DNA of 64,000 bases from Mycolicibacterium aurum (GCA_900078775.1 LT549889.1:1612001-1676000); one strand, 5' to 3'. Numbered from the stretch's first letter, positions 11,682 to 22,568 are shown. Translations and numbers: made by a program. The notes: generated by a model not told the origin, from the sequence alone.

Positions 11682-11822
11682 ATGCGATGTTGCTCCCACT
11701 GCTTCACGGTGAGCTTCAGACCGCGACTTCGGTCGCCGAGAGGTTCTTCTGTCCCGCGGGACTGGTCGAACCATGCTGCCTGATCGTGCCGGTGTGCACC
11801 TTCTGCGAAAGCGGTATCCATC

Positions 11823-13133
11823 ATGGACGCCACCCATCTCGACATGTTCGTCACAGCGCTCATCGATGACCTCGCCGCGGCGGCGGTCCCCGACGACGAT
11901 GCCGCGCGCACGTTGTTCCACCTTCTCGACAGTCCCCGCCGCGTAGTCGATGAACCCGCGCTGCTGGCGGTGCTGGCCGCCGCGGTGACGGCCCGCAATC
12001 TGTGCGATCACGTGATCGCCTCGGCGACCGCGGCCGCCGAGCGGCTGGGCATTCCGGCCCGCCGGCACCTGCGCTCGGGATCCGATCTGCTGACCATGCT
12101 CGGGATGGCGCCGGCCGCGGCGCAGCGGGCGGTGCGGGTGGGGTGGGCGGCGCACGCCCTGGCGGCGCTGACCTGCCGGCAGCGTCTCGGGGGTGTGGGG
12201 ATCGAGTTCGCCGACGCGGTCGGGCGGGGTGTCGCCCATGTCGGTGCCCGGGTTGCGTTGTCGGAGGAGGACACGGCAGCGGTGGTGCGCAAATTGATGA
12301 TTCAGACCACGCCGGCGGAGGTCGCCGAGAAGGCCCGGGCGATCGCCATCGAGCGCGCCGCCACGCAACCGGTCGGGGAGGGCGCGGTGCCGGTAGCGGA
12401 GAACACCGACCTCAACGAGATGACCCTGGCGCAAACCGACGAAGGACGGGTCAGCGCCACTCTCGATCTGGATGTGCTGACCGGGGAGGAACTGTTCGCC
12501 GCACTGGATCCGTTGTGCCGGCCGGTGCCGCTGCCGGACGGATCCCCGGACCCGCGCCCACCGGGTCGGCGGCGCGCGGATGCGTTCGGACAGGTCATGC
12601 GCACCTATCTGTCCAGCTCCGGGCGGCCGACCTCTGGTGGGGTGCTGCCGCACGTCACCTTGATTCGCCCGGCCGGTGCACCCGGTGTGGACATGCTCGG
12701 TTTTACCGGGCCGGTCAGTGCGGTCACCGCCGAGCTGGTGGGCTGTGACAGCACCCTCACTTCGGTGATCGTGGATGGTGCTGGTGCGCCGCTGGATGTC
12801 GGGCGTGCCGAGCGGTTGTTCACCTCCGCGATCCGTATAGGGCTCGCGGTGCGCGATGGGGGTTGCGCGTACCCCGGGTGTGGGCGGCCGGTGTCGTGGT
12901 GCGACGCCCACCACATCCGACCGTGGAACTGCGGAGGCACCACCTGTGTCGATAACGGAGTGCTGCTGTGCCGGGCACACCACACCCTGATCCACCGCGG
13001 CGGCTGGCAGGTCTACCTCGGCCCCGACCGCCACCCCTGGTTCATCCCACCCCACGACCCGGCCGGGCCCGAACCGGCACACCTACGCTCCCACGCCCGC
13101 CGCACCATGACCGCCCTACCCACCGCCGCCTAA
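11823..13133 (+). CDS. 13E12-repeat family DUF222 and HNH endonuclease domain protein
   Basis: 436-residue member of the REP13E12 family, which is scattered in many copies in mycobacterial genomes. The N-terminal 300 residues are the DUF222 domain. The C-terminus is an HNH nuclease-like module: CAYPGCGRPVSWCDAHHI, then LLCRAHHTLIHRGGW, with paired Cys/His ligands and the His-His catalytic pair. Function is unproven, and the family is linked to phage or mobile-element integration sites. It sits beside an IS remnant, and the ppc-pgl interval is not where I recall such a gene in M. tuberculosis, so this is probably a mobile insertion. ATG 11823 is used; upstream starts lack support. Confidence 0.9.
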   Translation: MDATHLDMFVTALIDDLAAAAVPDDDAARTLFHLLDSPRRVVDEPALLAVLAAAVTARNLCDHVIASATAAAERLGIPARRHLRSGSDLLTMLGMAPAAAQRAVRVGWAAHALAALTCRQRLGGVGIEFADAVGRGVAHVGARVALSEEDTAAVVRKLMIQTTPAEVAEKARAIAIERAATQPVGEGAVPVAENTDLNEMTLAQTDEGRVSATLDLDVLTGEELFAALDPLCRPVPLPDGSPDPRPPGRRRADAFGQVMRTYLSSSGRPTSGGVLPHVTLIRPAGAPGVDMLGFTGPVSAVTAELVGCDSTLTSVIVDGAGAPLDVGRAERLFTSAIRIGLAVRDGGCAYPGCGRPVSWCDAHHIRPWNCGGTTCVDNGVLLCRAHHTLIHRGGWQVYLGPDRHPWFIPPHDPAGPEPAHLRSHARRTMTALPTAA

Positions 13134-13168
13134 ACCCAGCCTTCAGGCACCTTGAAAACTGAACAGAG

Positions 13169-13187
13169 AACCCGTCTTTTCCGGGTT
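13169..13187 (+). terminator. Stem-loop downstream of the 13E12 gene
   Basis: AACCCG at 13169-13174 pairs with CGGGTT at 13182-13187 around a 7-base T-rich loop, 36 bases after the stop codon. There is no long U-tract, but the hairpin lies between convergent genes where a terminator is expected. Confidence 0.45.
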
Positions 13188-13237
13188 GGGCATTCGCGGC
13201 CGTCGGCGGCGGGCACTGCCGTCACCGACTCGGGACA

Positions 13238-13624
13238 CTAGATCCGGGCCGCCCGGCGCAGCTGGGTGATCGCGCCCCGCACGGCGCTCTCGACCGAGGC
13301 CAACGGGGCGGCGATCGCCTCGCCGATCTCCACCATTGCCTCCACCCGCGCCACGATCGACTCGAGCCGTTCCACCATGGCGATCAACCGCGGCGCGAGT
13401 TCGTCGATGCTGGTGATGGTGGCGTTGAACCGGTCCAGGGTGACGTCGAGGTCGCCGATCGAGTTGTTCAGCGTGACGACGGTCCGGTCCAGATCTACCA
13501 GCAGCGCCTCCACCTGCACGACGGTGGCGTCGGCGTTGAGCGCAGCCTGGGTCAGCGTCTTGATCCGCCGGCTCGCCGGACGGGTGCGACCGTCGCCCTT
13601 GTCTGCCGTCGCCCTGGTTGCCAT
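13238..13624 (-). CDS. Small coiled-coil protein of unknown function
   Basis: 128 residues from ATG 13624 (MATRATADKGDGRTRP). After a basic, polar 25-residue start it is almost continuous alpha helix with regular hydrophobic heptads. The segments LVDLDRTVVTLNNSIGDLD, IAMVERLESIVARVEAMV and VESAVRGAITQLRRA can be seen. There is no signal peptide or membrane span. It resembles mycobacterial coiled-coil hypothetical proteins with a scaffold-like or phasin-like look, but I cannot assign a role. A longer reading upstream to 14002 lacks coding character. Convergent with the 13E12 gene. Confidence 0.8.
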   Translation of the reverse strand: MATRATADKGDGRTRPASRRIKTLTQAALNADATVVQVEALLVDLDRTVVTLNNSIGDLDVTLDRFNATITSIDELAPRLIAMVERLESIVARVEAMVEIGEAIAAPLASVESAVRGAITQLRRAARI

Positions 13625-13689
13625 AGCGCCAGTATGTCGTCGCCCGGTACGGCACGGAACCGAAACGCCCGGACCTGCGTCTGAACTGT

Positions 13690-13833
13690 ATGGCGAACTT
13701 CTGCTGCGGGAGCCCGCGATCAGATACGGACACGGGTTCGGCCCGCGCGGTGGCCGACTATCTCGCCGGTTACGGGGAGGCGCTGGCCGACCGCGGCGCG
13801 GACCGTCGGCCCGAGCGGCTGGCCGACGACTGA
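13690..13833 (+). CDS. Possible 47-residue small protein
   Basis: ATG 13690 opens MANFCCGSPRSDTD and ends at the TGA at 13831-13833. The frame is high in third-position G/C and reads naturally (ARAVADYLAGYGEALADRG), lying in an otherwise empty 244-base gap. It ends 35 bases before the aldolase-like gene and could be its leader gene. There is no clear ribosome-binding site and no recognised homologue, so it is a candidate only. Confidence 0.35.
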   Translation: MANFCCGSPRSDTDTGSARAVADYLAGYGEALADRGADRRPERLADD

Positions 13834-13871
13834 CCTCGTCGGGCACGACGCAGTTCGGTACTGTCCGTGTG

Positions 13872-14936
13872 ATGCTGGACATCGAGACTCCGGCGCTGGT
13901 GGTCGACCGCGCACGGTTGAGGTCCAATGTGGCGGCGATGGCGGACACCGCCCGGAGCAAGGGTATGGCACTGCGGCCACACGCCAAGACGCACAAGAGC
14001 ATTCACATCGCGAACCTCCAGATCGGTGCCGGCGCGGACGGTCTCACCGTGGCCACCGTGTCCGAGGCCGCGGCCTTCGCCGAGCACGGTGTCGACGACC
14101 TGCTGATCGCGTATCCCATCGTGCCGATCGGTGCGAAGGCCGGCCGATTCCGCGACCTCCTCGACCGCGTCACGCTGCGGGTCGGGGTGGACAGTGCCGC
14201 GGGCGCCGCGGCGATCGCCGCGGCCGCCGCCGGCCGAGCGGTGTCGGTGCTGATCGAGATCGACAGTGGGCAGCACCGGACCGGGGTCCCCGCTTCGGAG
14301 GCGGCGGCACTGGCCGCCGAATGTGACCGCCTCGGCCTGACGGTGGACGGGGTGTTCACCCACGGCGGGCACGCGTACGCCGGCCCGGAGGCGCCCACCG
14401 GGGCCGGGATCGATGAGGGAGATCAGCTTTCGCTGGCCGCGCACGCGTTGCGGGATGCGGGGCACGTCATCTCGGTGGTGAGCGCCGGATCGACCCCGAC
14501 CTGGCGGTCACCCCGTCCGCCCGCGGTCACCGAGGAACGTCCCGGCACCTATGTGTTCGGGGACCGGCAACAGGTCGCCCTCGGCGCCCAGGACCCGGGT
14601 GACTGCGCTGCGTGGATCGCGGCCACAGTGGTCGGCGTCCGCGACGGCCGGATCGTTCTGGACGCCGGATCGAAGGCACTCACCGCCGAACGACCGGAGT
14701 GGCTCGCCGGGTACGGCACCGTACCCGAACTCGGTGGTGCCCTGATCACCCGGATTTCCGAGCACCACGGCGTCCTCGACGATGTGCCGACCGCGGGGGT
14801 GTGCGTCGGCGATCAGGTGTCGGTGATCCCCAACCACATCTGTACCGCGGTCAACCTTTTCGACGAATACGTGGTGGTCGAGGCAGACCGGGTGGTCGAC
14901 CGGTGGCCGCTGATCGCCCGCGGCCGGAACTGCTAG
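13872..14936 (+). CDS. D-threonine aldolase-like / alanine racemase N-terminal domain PLP enzyme
   Basis: 354 residues of the fold-type III PLP family (alanine racemase barrel followed by a D-serine dehydratase-like C-terminal domain). The PLP-binding Lys is in RPHAKTHKS, after [16 protein letters not shown]. The C-terminus carries the metal-site pattern of D-threonine aldolases and D-serine deaminases ([15 protein letters not shown]), with an HxC pair. Expected reaction: PLP- and metal-dependent cleavage or deamination of a D-beta-hydroxy amino acid; substrate unknown. ATG 13872 is chosen (GTG 13869 is in frame just before); the open frame to 13266 is antisense to the coiled-coil gene. The stop overlaps that of pgl. 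Confidence 0.88.
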   Translation: MLDIETPALVVDRARLRSNVAAMADTARSKGMALRPHAKTHKSIHIANLQIGAGADGLTVATVSEAAAFAEHGVDDLLIAYPIVPIGAKAGRFRDLLDRVTLRVGVDSAAGAAAIAAAAAGRAVSVLIEIDSGQHRTGVPASEAAALAAECDRLGLTVDGVFTHGGHAYAGPEAPTGAGIDEGDQLSLAAHALRDAGHVISVVSAGSTPTWRSPRPPAVTEERPGTYVFGDRQQVALGAQDPGDCAAWIAATVVGVRDGRIVLDAGSKALTAERPEWLAGYGTVPELGGALITRISEHHGVLDDVPTAGVCVGDQVSVIPNHICTAVNLFDEYVVVEADRVVDRWPLIARGRNC

Positions 14937-15652
14937 CCGGGCAGTTTGGCGGCGGCGGCCCGGTCCAGCAGCCAGACGGTGGCCTCCTTGCCGATGGCGC
15001 CGGCCGCTGGGATGTCCACCGGGTCCGCGCCGCCGATCGCCGCGGCCACCGCATCGGCCTTCTCCGCCCCGGCCACCACCAGCCACACCTCGCGGGCGCG
15101 GCGCACCGCCGGCAGGGTCAGCGTGATACGCCGCGGCGGCGGCTTGGGGGAGTCGGTCACCGCGACCACCAACCGGCTGCGCTCGCGCACCGCGTCGGTG
15201 TCCGGGAACAGCGAGTTGATGTGACCCTCGCCGCCCATCCCGAGCAGGTGCACGTCGAACTCGTCGGGTAGTAGCTTCTCGTAGGCGGCCGCGGCCTCGT
15301 CGATGGCATCCCCGAACTCCCCGTCGCTGGGCGCCATCGCGTGCACGTTGGCCGCCGGGATGGAGATCGACTCCAGCAGTGCCTCATAGGCCTGGCGGTG
15401 ATTGCGCTCGTCATCCCGGGCGGGCACGAAACGGTCGTCGCCCCAGAAGAACTGCACCTTCGACCAGTCGATATCGGGTGCGTAGGCGGCCACGTGGCGC
15501 AGCAGCGCGATACCGACGGTGCCACCGGTCAGCACCACGACCGCCCGCCCGCGGGTCGCGATCGCCGAGGTGATGCTGCCCACCAGTCGGGCACCCGCGG
15601 CCGCGGCGAGCTCCTTCGCGTCGAGGTAGGTCTCCAGTACGCGCTCAGACAT
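14933..15652 (-). CDS. pgl: 6-phosphogluconolactonase
   Basis: 239-residue member of the glucosamine-6-phosphate isomerase/6-phosphogluconolactonase family. It hydrolyses 6-phosphogluconolactone in the oxidative pentose-phosphate pathway. Diagnostic segments: [15 protein letters not shown] (phosphate loop), [23 protein letters not shown] and [18 protein letters not shown]. Its start overlaps the end of opcA by 8 bases. It is the last gene of the leftward tkt-tal-zwf-opcA-pgl operon and overlaps the convergent aldolase-like gene by 3 to 4 bases. Confidence 0.96.
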   Translation of the reverse strand: MSERVLETYLDAKELAAAAGARLVGSITSAIATRGRAVVVLTGGTVGIALLRHVAAYAPDIDWSKVQFFWGDDRFVPARDDERNHRQAYEALLESISIPAANVHAMAPSDGEFGDAIDEAAAAYEKLLPDEFDVHLLGMGGEGHINSLFPDTDAVRERSRLVVAVTDSPKPPPRRITLTLPAVRRAREVWLVVAGAEKADAVAAAIGGADPVDIPAAGAIGKEATVWLLDRAAAAKLPG

Positions 15653-16556
15653 ATGTCACCCTGTCGATTCCCTGTAGTGCTTCGAAGTAGATCTCGTCGG
15701 CGTCGAGGCGCCGCATGTCCTCGGCCAGGCAGTCGCGGGTCTCCCTGCGGGCCAACGGGATCTGGGCGTCCGGCTTCCCGGTGCGGGTCAGGGTCGCGGT
15801 GACGCCGTCCTGCGGGCGGCTCAGCGTGATGACCTCACTGGGCCGGGTCATCTCGACCTTGAGGTCACCGACCTGCCGGGTGACCGGGCAGTCGAGCCGA
15901 CCGGCCAGCCAGCCGGCCAGCATGTCGAGGGCCGGTTCGTCCTTGAGGCCGGAGACCACCACCGAGGTGATCGGTTCGTGCGGGGGCTGGTCGACGGCGG
16001 CGGTCAGCAGCGCCCGCCAATAGGTGATCCGGCTCCACGCCAGATCGGTGTCCCCGGCGCTGTACCCGGCCAGCCGGCTCTTGATGCAGTCCAGCGGGTT
16101 CGCCCCATTGGTGGCGTCGGTGATGCGCCGGATCGCCAAGCGGCCCAGCGGATCCTCGGCCGGGACCGGCGGTGCGAGCTCCGGCCACCAGGTCACCACC
16201 GGGGTATCGGGCAGCAGGAACGGGATCACCACGCTGCTGGCGTGATCGGCCAGCGGCCCGGACAGCCGCAGCACCACCACCTCATTGGCGCCGGCGTCGC
16301 TGCCGACCCGCAGTTGGGCGTCCAGCCGGGCGTCGGCGGCCTCGCGATCGGCGGGGATCACCACGACGACCCGGCAGGGGTGCTCCCGGCTGGCCGCGTT
16401 CGCGGCCTCGATCGACTCCTCCAGCGTCATCTCGGAGCTGGGCGCGACGACCAGGGTCAGCACCCGGCCCAGGGTGATGGCGCCGCCCTCTTCGCGCAGC
16501 GCGATGATCTTCTTGTTGATGGCACCGGTATTGGTGTCGGGCAGATCGATGATCAT
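15645..16556 (-). CDS. opcA: OpcA, glucose-6-phosphate dehydrogenase assembly protein
   Basis: 303 residues from ATG 16556 ([20 protein letters not shown]). The frame is open further upstream, but those residues overlap the end of zwf and look non-coding. OpcA is an actinobacterial and cyanobacterial partner that promotes assembly and activity of glucose-6-phosphate dehydrogenase. Conserved features include [48 protein letters not shown] and the C-terminal [13 protein letters not shown]. Its place between zwf and pgl is the standard order. Confidence 0.95.
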   Translation of the reverse strand: MIIDLPDTNTGAINKKIIALREEGGAITLGRVLTLVVAPSSEMTLEESIEAANAASREHPCRVVVVIPADREAADARLDAQLRVGSDAGANEVVVLRLSGPLADHASSVVIPFLLPDTPVVTWWPELAPPVPAEDPLGRLAIRRITDATNGANPLDCIKSRLAGYSAGDTDLAWSRITYWRALLTAAVDQPPHEPITSVVVSGLKDEPALDMLAGWLAGRLDCPVTRQVGDLKVEMTRPSEVITLSRPQDGVTATLTRTGKPDAQIPLARRETRDCLAEDMRRLDADEIYFEALQGIDRVTYV

Positions 16557-16587
16557 CGGAGTCCTCGGTTCTTCGCGGGAGCGCTCA

Positions 16588-18129
16588 TCACGGCCGCCGC
16601 CATTCCCGGCCGGTGCGGTGCAGCATCTCGAACGCCGACTCCGGCCCCCAGGTCCCCGATGCGTAGCTGTCCGGTTTGCCGTGCGAGGCCCAGTACTGCA
16701 GCGCGGGATCCAGGATCTTCCAGGACAATTCGACCTCGTCGTTGACCGGGAACAGGGACGGCTCACCGAGCAGCACGTCCAGGATCAGCCGCTCGTAGGC
16801 CTCCGGGGACTCCTCGGCGAACGCCGAACCGTAGGAGAAGTCCATGCTGACGTCGCGGACCTCCATGGCGTTGCCGGGCACCTTGGAGCCGAAGCGCAGG
16901 GTGATGCCCTCGTCCGGTTGCACCCGGATCACCAGCGCGTTCTTGCCCAGCTCCTCGGTCATGGTGGCGTCGAACGGCAGATGCGGCGCCCGCTTGAACA
17001 CCAGTGCGATCTCGGTCACCCTGCGGCCCAACCGTTTTCCGGTCCGCAGATAGAACGGCACACCGGCCCAGCGTCGGGTGTCGACGTCGACGGTGATGGC
17101 GGCGAACGTCTCGGTGGTCGAGGTCTTGGAGAAGCCCTCCTCGTCGAGCAGGCCGACCACCTCCTCGCCGCCCTGCCAGCCGGCCGCGTACTGGCCGCGC
17201 GAGGTGGTCTGGTCCAGCGGTTCGGCCAGCCGGCTCGCGGCGAGCACCTTGATCTTCTCGGCCTGCAACTCGGCGGGGGAGAAGCTGACCGGTTCCTCCA
17301 TCGCGGTCAACGCCAACAACTGGATCAGGTGATTCTGGATGACGTCGCGGGCCGCGCCGACCCCGTCGTAGTACCCGCCGCGGCCCCCGAGCCCGATGTC
17401 CTCGGCCATGGTGATCTGCACGTGGTCCACGTAGTTCGCGTTCCAGACCGGTTCGAACATCTCGTTGGCGAAGCGCAGCGCCAGGATGTTCTGCACCGTC
17501 TCCTTGCCGAGGTAGTGGTCGATGCGGAACACCGACGACTCCGGGAACACGCTGTTGACCAGGGCGTTGAGCTCCTCGGCGCTGGCCAGGTCGTGCCCGA
17601 ACGGCTTCTCGATGACGACCCGGCTCCAGCTGCCGTCGACCTTCTCGGCCAGCCCGGTGCGGGACAGCTGCTGCAACACCTGCGGGAACGCCTTCGGCGG
17701 GATCGACAGGTAGAAGGCGTGATTGCCGCCGGTGCCGCGTTCGACGTCCAGGGTGTGCAGGGTCTCGGCGAGCCGGCCGAACGCGTCGTCATCGTCGAAA
17801 GAGCCCTGCACGAACCGGAATCCCTCGGCGAGGCGGTCCCACACCTCCTGCCGGAACGGGGTGCGGGCGTACTGCTTGACCGCCTCGTAGACCACCTGGC
17901 CGAAGTCCTCGTCCGCCCAGTCCCGCCGGGCGAACCCGACCAGGGCGAAACTGGGAGGCAGCAGGCCGCGATTGGCCAGATCGTAGATCGCCGGCATCAG
18001 CTTCTTGCGGGCGAGATCGCCCGTGACGCCGAAGATCACCACCGCGCACGGCCCGGCGATGCGGGGCATGCGCTTATCGCGTTTGTCCCGCAGCGGGTTT
18101 CGCCAGGCAGGAGCGTCGGTCGTGCGCAT
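16588..18129 (-). CDS. zwf: Glucose-6-phosphate 1-dehydrogenase
   Basis: 513 residues, typical length. It oxidises glucose 6-phosphate with NADP+ as the entry step of the oxidative pentose-phosphate pathway. The N-terminal dinucleotide loop is VIFGVTGDLARKKL; the active-site motif is FRIDHYLGKETVQN. EKPFGHDLASAEELN (coenzyme/substrate site) and RTGKRLGRRVTEI are also visible. Start ATG 18129 (MRTTDAPAWRNP). It lies 51 bases downstream of tal and 31 bases upstream of opcA. Confidence 0.97.
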   Translation of the reverse strand: MRTTDAPAWRNPLRDKRDKRMPRIAGPCAVVIFGVTGDLARKKLMPAIYDLANRGLLPPSFALVGFARRDWADEDFGQVVYEAVKQYARTPFRQEVWDRLAEGFRFVQGSFDDDDAFGRLAETLHTLDVERGTGGNHAFYLSIPPKAFPQVLQQLSRTGLAEKVDGSWSRVVIEKPFGHDLASAEELNALVNSVFPESSVFRIDHYLGKETVQNILALRFANEMFEPVWNANYVDHVQITMAEDIGLGGRGGYYDGVGAARDVIQNHLIQLLALTAMEEPVSFSPAELQAEKIKVLAASRLAEPLDQTTSRGQYAAGWQGGEEVVGLLDEEGFSKTSTTETFAAITVDVDTRRWAGVPFYLRTGKRLGRRVTEIALVFKRAPHLPFDATMTEELGKNALVIRVQPDEGITLRFGSKVPGNAMEVRDVSMDFSYGSAFAEESPEAYERLILDVLLGEPSLFPVNDEVELSWKILDPALQYWASHGKPDSYASGTWGPESAFEMLHRTGREWRRP

Positions 18130-18180
18130 CGCGGTTCCTCTGCTCGTCGTCGCGGCTGCTGAGCTGCCTCGAGAGGCGGG

Positions 18181-19296
18181 CTACTTGTTGGCGGCGTCCA
18201 GCTGGCCCTGGGTGGCCTCCAGCAGTTCGGCCCAGGACTTCTCGAACTTCTCCACGCCCTCCTCTTCGAGGGCGATGAACACGTCGTCCTTGTCGATGCC
18301 GACCGCGACCAGCGCATCGAACACGCCCTGGGCCGCCTCGGCGGTGCCGCTGACGGTGTCGCCGGTGACCACGCCGTGGTCGGCGACGGCCTCCAGCGTC
18401 TTCTCCGGCATGGTGTTGACGGTGTTCGGGGCGACCAGCTCGGTGACGTACAGGGTGTCCGAGTAGTCCGGGTTCTTCACCCCGGTCGACGCCCACAGCG
18501 GACGCTGGGCACGCGCACCCGCGGCCGCCAAGGCGGCGAACCGCTCGCCACCGAAGAGCTCCTCATAGGCGGCGTAGGCGAGCCGCGCATTGGCCACGCC
18601 GGCCTGGCCGCGCAGGTCCAGCGCCTCCGGTGAGCCGATCTTCTCCAGCCGGGCGTCGATCTCGGTGTCCACCCGGGACACGAAGAACGAAGCGACGGAA
18701 TGGATCTTGGACAGATCGTGGCCGGCCTGCTTGGCCTTCTCCAGCCCGGCCAGGTACGCGTCGATGACGGCGCGGTGGCGCTCCACCGAGAAGATCAGCG
18801 TCACGTTCACCGAGATGCCCTCGGCGATCACCGCGGTGATGGCGGGCAGCCCGGCCAGCGTCGCGGGGATCTTGATCAGCAGGTTGGGGCGATCGACGAT
18901 CTTCCACAGCTCGATGGCCTGCAGGACGGTCTTGTCGGTGTCGTGCGCCAGGCGCGGGTCGACCTCGATGGACACCCGGCCGTCCACACCGTCGGTCGCC
19001 TCGTAGACCTTGGCCAGCACATCGCAGGCGTTTCGGACGTCGTCGGTGGTGACGGTGCGGATGGTGGCATCCACATCGGCGCCCCGGGCGGCCAACTCGT
19101 TGACCTGATCGTCGTAGGCGTGGCCCTTGGACAGGGCGGCCTGGAAGATCGACGGGTTGGTGGTGACGCCCACGACGCTCTTGGTGGCGATCAGATCGGC
19201 GAGGTTGCCGGTCTGCAGCCGCTCACGGGACAGGTCGTCGAGCCACACCGATACGCCTGCGGCGGACAGTGCTGCGAGATTTGCGTTCTGGGACAT
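18181..19296 (-). CDS. tal: Transaldolase
   Basis: 371-residue transaldolase of the longer actinobacterial type. It moves a dihydroxyacetone unit between sugar phosphates. Visible are [17 protein letters not shown] near the start, [14 protein letters not shown], the Schiff-base Lys in [16 protein letters not shown], and [17 protein letters not shown]. The start [10 protein letters not shown] follows a GGAG/AAGGCG stretch. It lies 17 bases downstream of tkt. Confidence 0.96.
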   Translation of the reverse strand: MSQNANLAALSAAGVSVWLDDLSRERLQTGNLADLIATKSVVGVTTNPSIFQAALSKGHAYDDQVNELAARGADVDATIRTVTTDDVRNACDVLAKVYEATDGVDGRVSIEVDPRLAHDTDKTVLQAIELWKIVDRPNLLIKIPATLAGLPAITAVIAEGISVNVTLIFSVERHRAVIDAYLAGLEKAKQAGHDLSKIHSVASFFVSRVDTEIDARLEKIGSPEALDLRGQAGVANARLAYAAYEELFGGERFAALAAAGARAQRPLWASTGVKNPDYSDTLYVTELVAPNTVNTMPEKTLEAVADHGVVTGDTVSGTAEAAQGVFDALVAVGIDKDDVFIALEEEGVEKFEKSWAELLEATQGQLDAANK

Positions 19297-19313
19297 AACT
19301 TTTCGCCTTACTC

Positions 19314-21404
19314 CTAGTTATCGAGAGTGCGTTCGGCGGCAGCGACGACGGCTTCAGCGGTGAAACCGAACTCACGGAACAGCGTCTTGTCATCGGCGGA
19401 TTCGCCGTAGTGCTCGATCGAGATGATCTCGCCGGTGTCGCCGACCAGCTTGTGCCACGGCTGTGCGATACCGGCCTCCACCGCGACACGGGCCGAGACG
19501 TCCGGCGGCAGCACCGAATCGCGGTACTCCTTGGGTTGCGACTCGAACCACTCCACACACGGCATCGAGACCACCGCGGCGACGATGTCCTTGTCGGCCA
19601 GCAGCTTCTTGGCCTCGACGGCCAGCTGCAGTTCCGAGCCGGTGGCGATGATGATCACGTCGGCGTCGGTCGCGTCGTCCCCGCCCAGGACGTAGCCGCC
19701 CTTGGCGACCCCGTCGGAGTCGGTGCCGTCGAGCACCGGGACGCCCTGCCGGGTCAGGATGAAACCGACCGGGCCGCTGCCGTTTCCGCGGGCGATGATG
19801 CTGCGCCAGGCGTACGCGGTCTCGTTCGGGTCGCCGGGGCGCACCACCGAGAGGTTCGGGATGGCGCGCAGCGCGGCGAGGTGCTCGATGGGCTGGTGGG
19901 TGGGGCCGTCCTCGCCCAGACCGATGGAATCATGGGTCCAGATGTAGATGGTGTCGATGTCCATCAGCGAGGCCAACCGCACCGCGGGGCGCATGTAGTC
20001 GGAGAACTGCAGGAAGGTTCCGCCGAAGGCACGGGTCGGACCGTGCAGCACGATGCCGGACAGGATCGATCCCATCGCGTGCTCGCGGATGCCGAAGTGC
20101 AGCACCCGGCCGTAGGGGTCCGCGGTGAAGTCGTCGGTGGAGATGCTCGGCGGGCCGAACGACTTCACACCCTTGATGGTGGTGTTGTTGCTGCCGGCGA
20201 GATCGGCCGAGCCGCCCCACAGTTCGGGCAGCTTCGGGGCGACGTCGTTGAGCACCTGGCCGAAGGCGGCGCGGGTGGCGACGGCCTTGGAGCCGGGCTC
20301 CCAGTAGGTCAGGTCGGCGTCCCAGCCGTCGGGCAGCTCCTCGGCGGTCAGCCGGTCGAGCAGCTTCTTGCGCTCGGGCTCGCGCTCGGCCCACGCGTCG
20401 AACTCGGTCTGCCACTTCTGGTGCGCCTCGCGGCCGCGGTCGACCAGCTTGCGGGTGTGCTCGATGACCTCGTCGCGGACCTCGAAGTTCTTCTCGGGGT
20501 CGAAGCCGAGGATCTTCTTGGTGGCCGCGACCTCGTCGGCGCCGAGCGCCGAGCCGTGCACGCCGCCGGTGTTCATCTTGGTGGGGGCCGGATAGCCGAT
20601 GATGGTGCGGATCGAGATGAACGACGGCCTGTCGGTCACCTTCTTGGCCTCGGCGATCGCCTCCTCGATGCCGACGACGTTCTCGCCGCCGACGATCTCC
20701 TGGACGTGCCAGCCGTAGGCGCGGTAGCGGTCGGCGACGTTCTCGCTGAGCGCGATGTCGGTGTCGTGCTCGATGGAGATGTGGTTCTTGTCATAGAAGA
20801 CGATGAGATTGCCCAGCTGCTGGGTGCCGGCCAGCGAGGACGCCTCACCGGTGACGCCCTCTTCGATGTCGCCGTCGGAGGCGATCACGTAGATGTAGTG
20901 GTCGAACGGGCTCTCACCGGCGGGGGCGTCCGGGTCGAACAGGCCGCGCTCGTAGCGGGCGGCCATCGCCATGCCGACGGCCGACGCCAGGCCCTGACCC
21001 AGCGGGCCGGTGGTGATCTCGACGCCCTTGGTGTGCCGGAACTCGGGGTGCCCGGGGGTCTTGGACTTGAAGGTGCGCAGCGCCTCGATGTCTTCGAGCT
21101 CGAGCCCGAAGCCGCCCAAGTACAGCTGCAGGTAGATGGTCAGGCTGGAATGTCCACAGGACAGGATGAACCGGTCGCGCCCGAGCCAGTGGGTGTCGGA
21201 CGGGTCGTGCCGGAGCTGACGCTGGAACAGCGTGTAGGCCAGCGGCGCCAGGCTCATCGCGGTACCGGGATGGCCGTTGCCCACCTTCTGGACCGCATCG
21301 GCGGCCAGCACGCGCACGGTATCCACCGCGACGGTATCCAGGTCGGTCCAGTCATCGGGATGGTTCGGTTGCGTGAGGGCAGTTATCTCTTCGGCGGTGG
21401 TCAC
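19314..21404 (-). CDS. tkt: Transketolase
   Basis: 696 residues from GTG 21404 ([13 protein letters not shown]), chosen because AGGAG lies 8 bases upstream and the start matches known mycobacterial transketolases; the in-frame GTG at 21413 overlaps that ribosome-binding site. Thiamine-diphosphate enzyme transferring two-carbon units between sugar phosphates. Motifs: [29 protein letters not shown], the ThDP/metal segment [14 protein letters not shown] through YDKNHISIE, and later [15 protein letters not shown] and [19 protein letters not shown]. First gene of the tkt-tal-zwf-opcA-pgl operon, divergent from ctaB. Confidence 0.97.
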   Translation of the reverse strand: MTTAEEITALTQPNHPDDWTDLDTVAVDTVRVLAADAVQKVGNGHPGTAMSLAPLAYTLFQRQLRHDPSDTHWLGRDRFILSCGHSSLTIYLQLYLGGFGLELEDIEALRTFKSKTPGHPEFRHTKGVEITTGPLGQGLASAVGMAMAARYERGLFDPDAPAGESPFDHYIYVIASDGDIEEGVTGEASSLAGTQQLGNLIVFYDKNHISIEHDTDIALSENVADRYRAYGWHVQEIVGGENVVGIEEAIAEAKKVTDRPSFISIRTIIGYPAPTKMNTGGVHGSALGADEVAATKKILGFDPEKNFEVRDEVIEHTRKLVDRGREAHQKWQTEFDAWAEREPERKKLLDRLTAEELPDGWDADLTYWEPGSKAVATRAAFGQVLNDVAPKLPELWGGSADLAGSNNTTIKGVKSFGPPSISTDDFTADPYGRVLHFGIREHAMGSILSGIVLHGPTRAFGGTFLQFSDYMRPAVRLASLMDIDTIYIWTHDSIGLGEDGPTHQPIEHLAALRAIPNLSVVRPGDPNETAYAWRSIIARGNGSGPVGFILTRQGVPVLDGTDSDGVAKGGYVLGGDDATDADVIIIATGSELQLAVEAKKLLADKDIVAAVVSMPCVEWFESQPKEYRDSVLPPDVSARVAVEAGIAQPWHKLVGDTGEIISIEHYGESADDKTLFREFGFTAEAVVAAAERTLDN

Positions 21405-21622
21405 TACCGTCACTCCTAAATTTTCTCTGCACTGCGGACTTCACTACGACAAACACCCTAGTGCCGCGGAGTCATCCGCTGCAGACCGGTTCCTGCAGGT
21501 TCGGGTACCCGCAACTCCACGTTTTCCACGAACCCACCCTGCGGTGTCGGGTCCGGTCCGGGTGCGGTCTACCATCGTCTGTAGTAGAAGCCCGCGTGAC
21601 CGCTGCCCGAGGAGTTATTTGC

Positions 21623-22549
21623 GTGAGCATTAGCGAGCGCCGGCATGTCAGTGGCGCCCCCCACCGGATCCGATCCACGTTCCTGGCGTACGTGGCGCTG
21701 ACAAAGCCGCGTGTGATCGAGTTGTTGCTGGTCACGACGATTCCGGCGATGTTGCTGGCCGACCGTGGCATCGTCGATCCACTGCTCATCCTGAACACGC
21801 TGATCGGCGGCATGATGGCCGCCGCCGGCGCCAACACGCTCAACTGCGTGGCCGACGCCGACATCGACAAGGTGATGAAGCGGACCGCGCTGCGGCCGCT
21901 GGCCCGGGCCTCGGTGCCGACCCGGCACGCGCTGATCTTCGGCCTGCTGCTCACCGTCGGCTCGTTCGCCTGGCTGTGGTGGACCACCAACCTGCTCTCC
22001 GGCGTGCTCGCCGTCGCGACCATCGCGTTCTACGTGTTCATCTACACGCTGCTGCTCAAGCGCCGCACCTCACAGAACGTGGTGTGGGGCGGAGCGGCCG
22101 GCTGTATGCCGGTGATGATCGGCTGGTCCGCGGTGACCGGGACGATCGGGTGGCAGGCGCTGGTGATGTTCCTGATCATCTTCTTCTGGACACCGCCGCA
22201 CACCTGGGCGCTGGCCATGCGCTACAAGGAAGACTACAAAGCCGCCGGTGTCCCGATGCTGCCCGTGGTGGCCACCGAACGCGAGGTCACCAAGCAGATC
22301 CTGATCTACACCTGGGCGACCGTGCTGGCCACGCTGGCGCTCGTGCTGGCCACCGGATGGCTGTACGCCGCGGTCGCGGTGCTCGCCGGTGTCTGGTTCC
22401 TGGTGATGGCGCATCAGCTGTATTCCGGGGTGAAGAAGGGCCGGCCGGTGAAGCCGCTGCGGCTGTTCCTGCAGTCCAACAACTACCTCGCGGTGGTGTT
22501 CTGCGCGCTGGCCGTCGACTCGGCCCTGGCGCTGCCGCAGCTGTTCTAG
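21623..22549 (+). CDS. ctaB: Protoheme IX farnesyltransferase (haem O synthase)
   Basis: 308 residues from GTG 21623, which follows AGGAG at 21610-21614; the open frame to 21461 lacks coding character. A polytopic UbiA-family prenyltransferase with about eight to nine membrane spans that farnesylates haem B to haem O for cytochrome aa3 oxidase. The two Asp-rich motifs are [15 protein letters not shown] and [15 protein letters not shown], and [13 protein letters not shown] opens the first helix. CtaA (35442-36380) performs the next step. Its divergence from tkt is conserved in related genomes. Confidence 0.96.
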   Translation: MSISERRHVSGAPHRIRSTFLAYVALTKPRVIELLLVTTIPAMLLADRGIVDPLLILNTLIGGMMAAAGANTLNCVADADIDKVMKRTALRPLARASVPTRHALIFGLLLTVGSFAWLWWTTNLLSGVLAVATIAFYVFIYTLLLKRRTSQNVVWGGAAGCMPVMIGWSAVTGTIGWQALVMFLIIFFWTPPHTWALAMRYKEDYKAAGVPMLPVVATEREVTKQILIYTWATVLATLALVLATGWLYAAVAVLAGVWFLVMAHQLYSGVKKGRPVKPLRLFLQSNNYLAVVFCALAVDSALALPQLF

Positions 22550-22568
22550 CACCCGTTAGGGTTCGGGG

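Noticed and set aside
13266..13871. N-terminal extension of the aldolase-like ORF
   Set aside because: It runs antisense through the coiled-coil gene and resembles no PLP enzyme; the family begins at [13 protein letters not shown].
19410..21419. 669-codon open frame antisense to tkt
   Set aside because: Composition (Gly, Val, Asp, His repeats) is that of a reverse shadow; transketolase motifs are clear on the minus strand.
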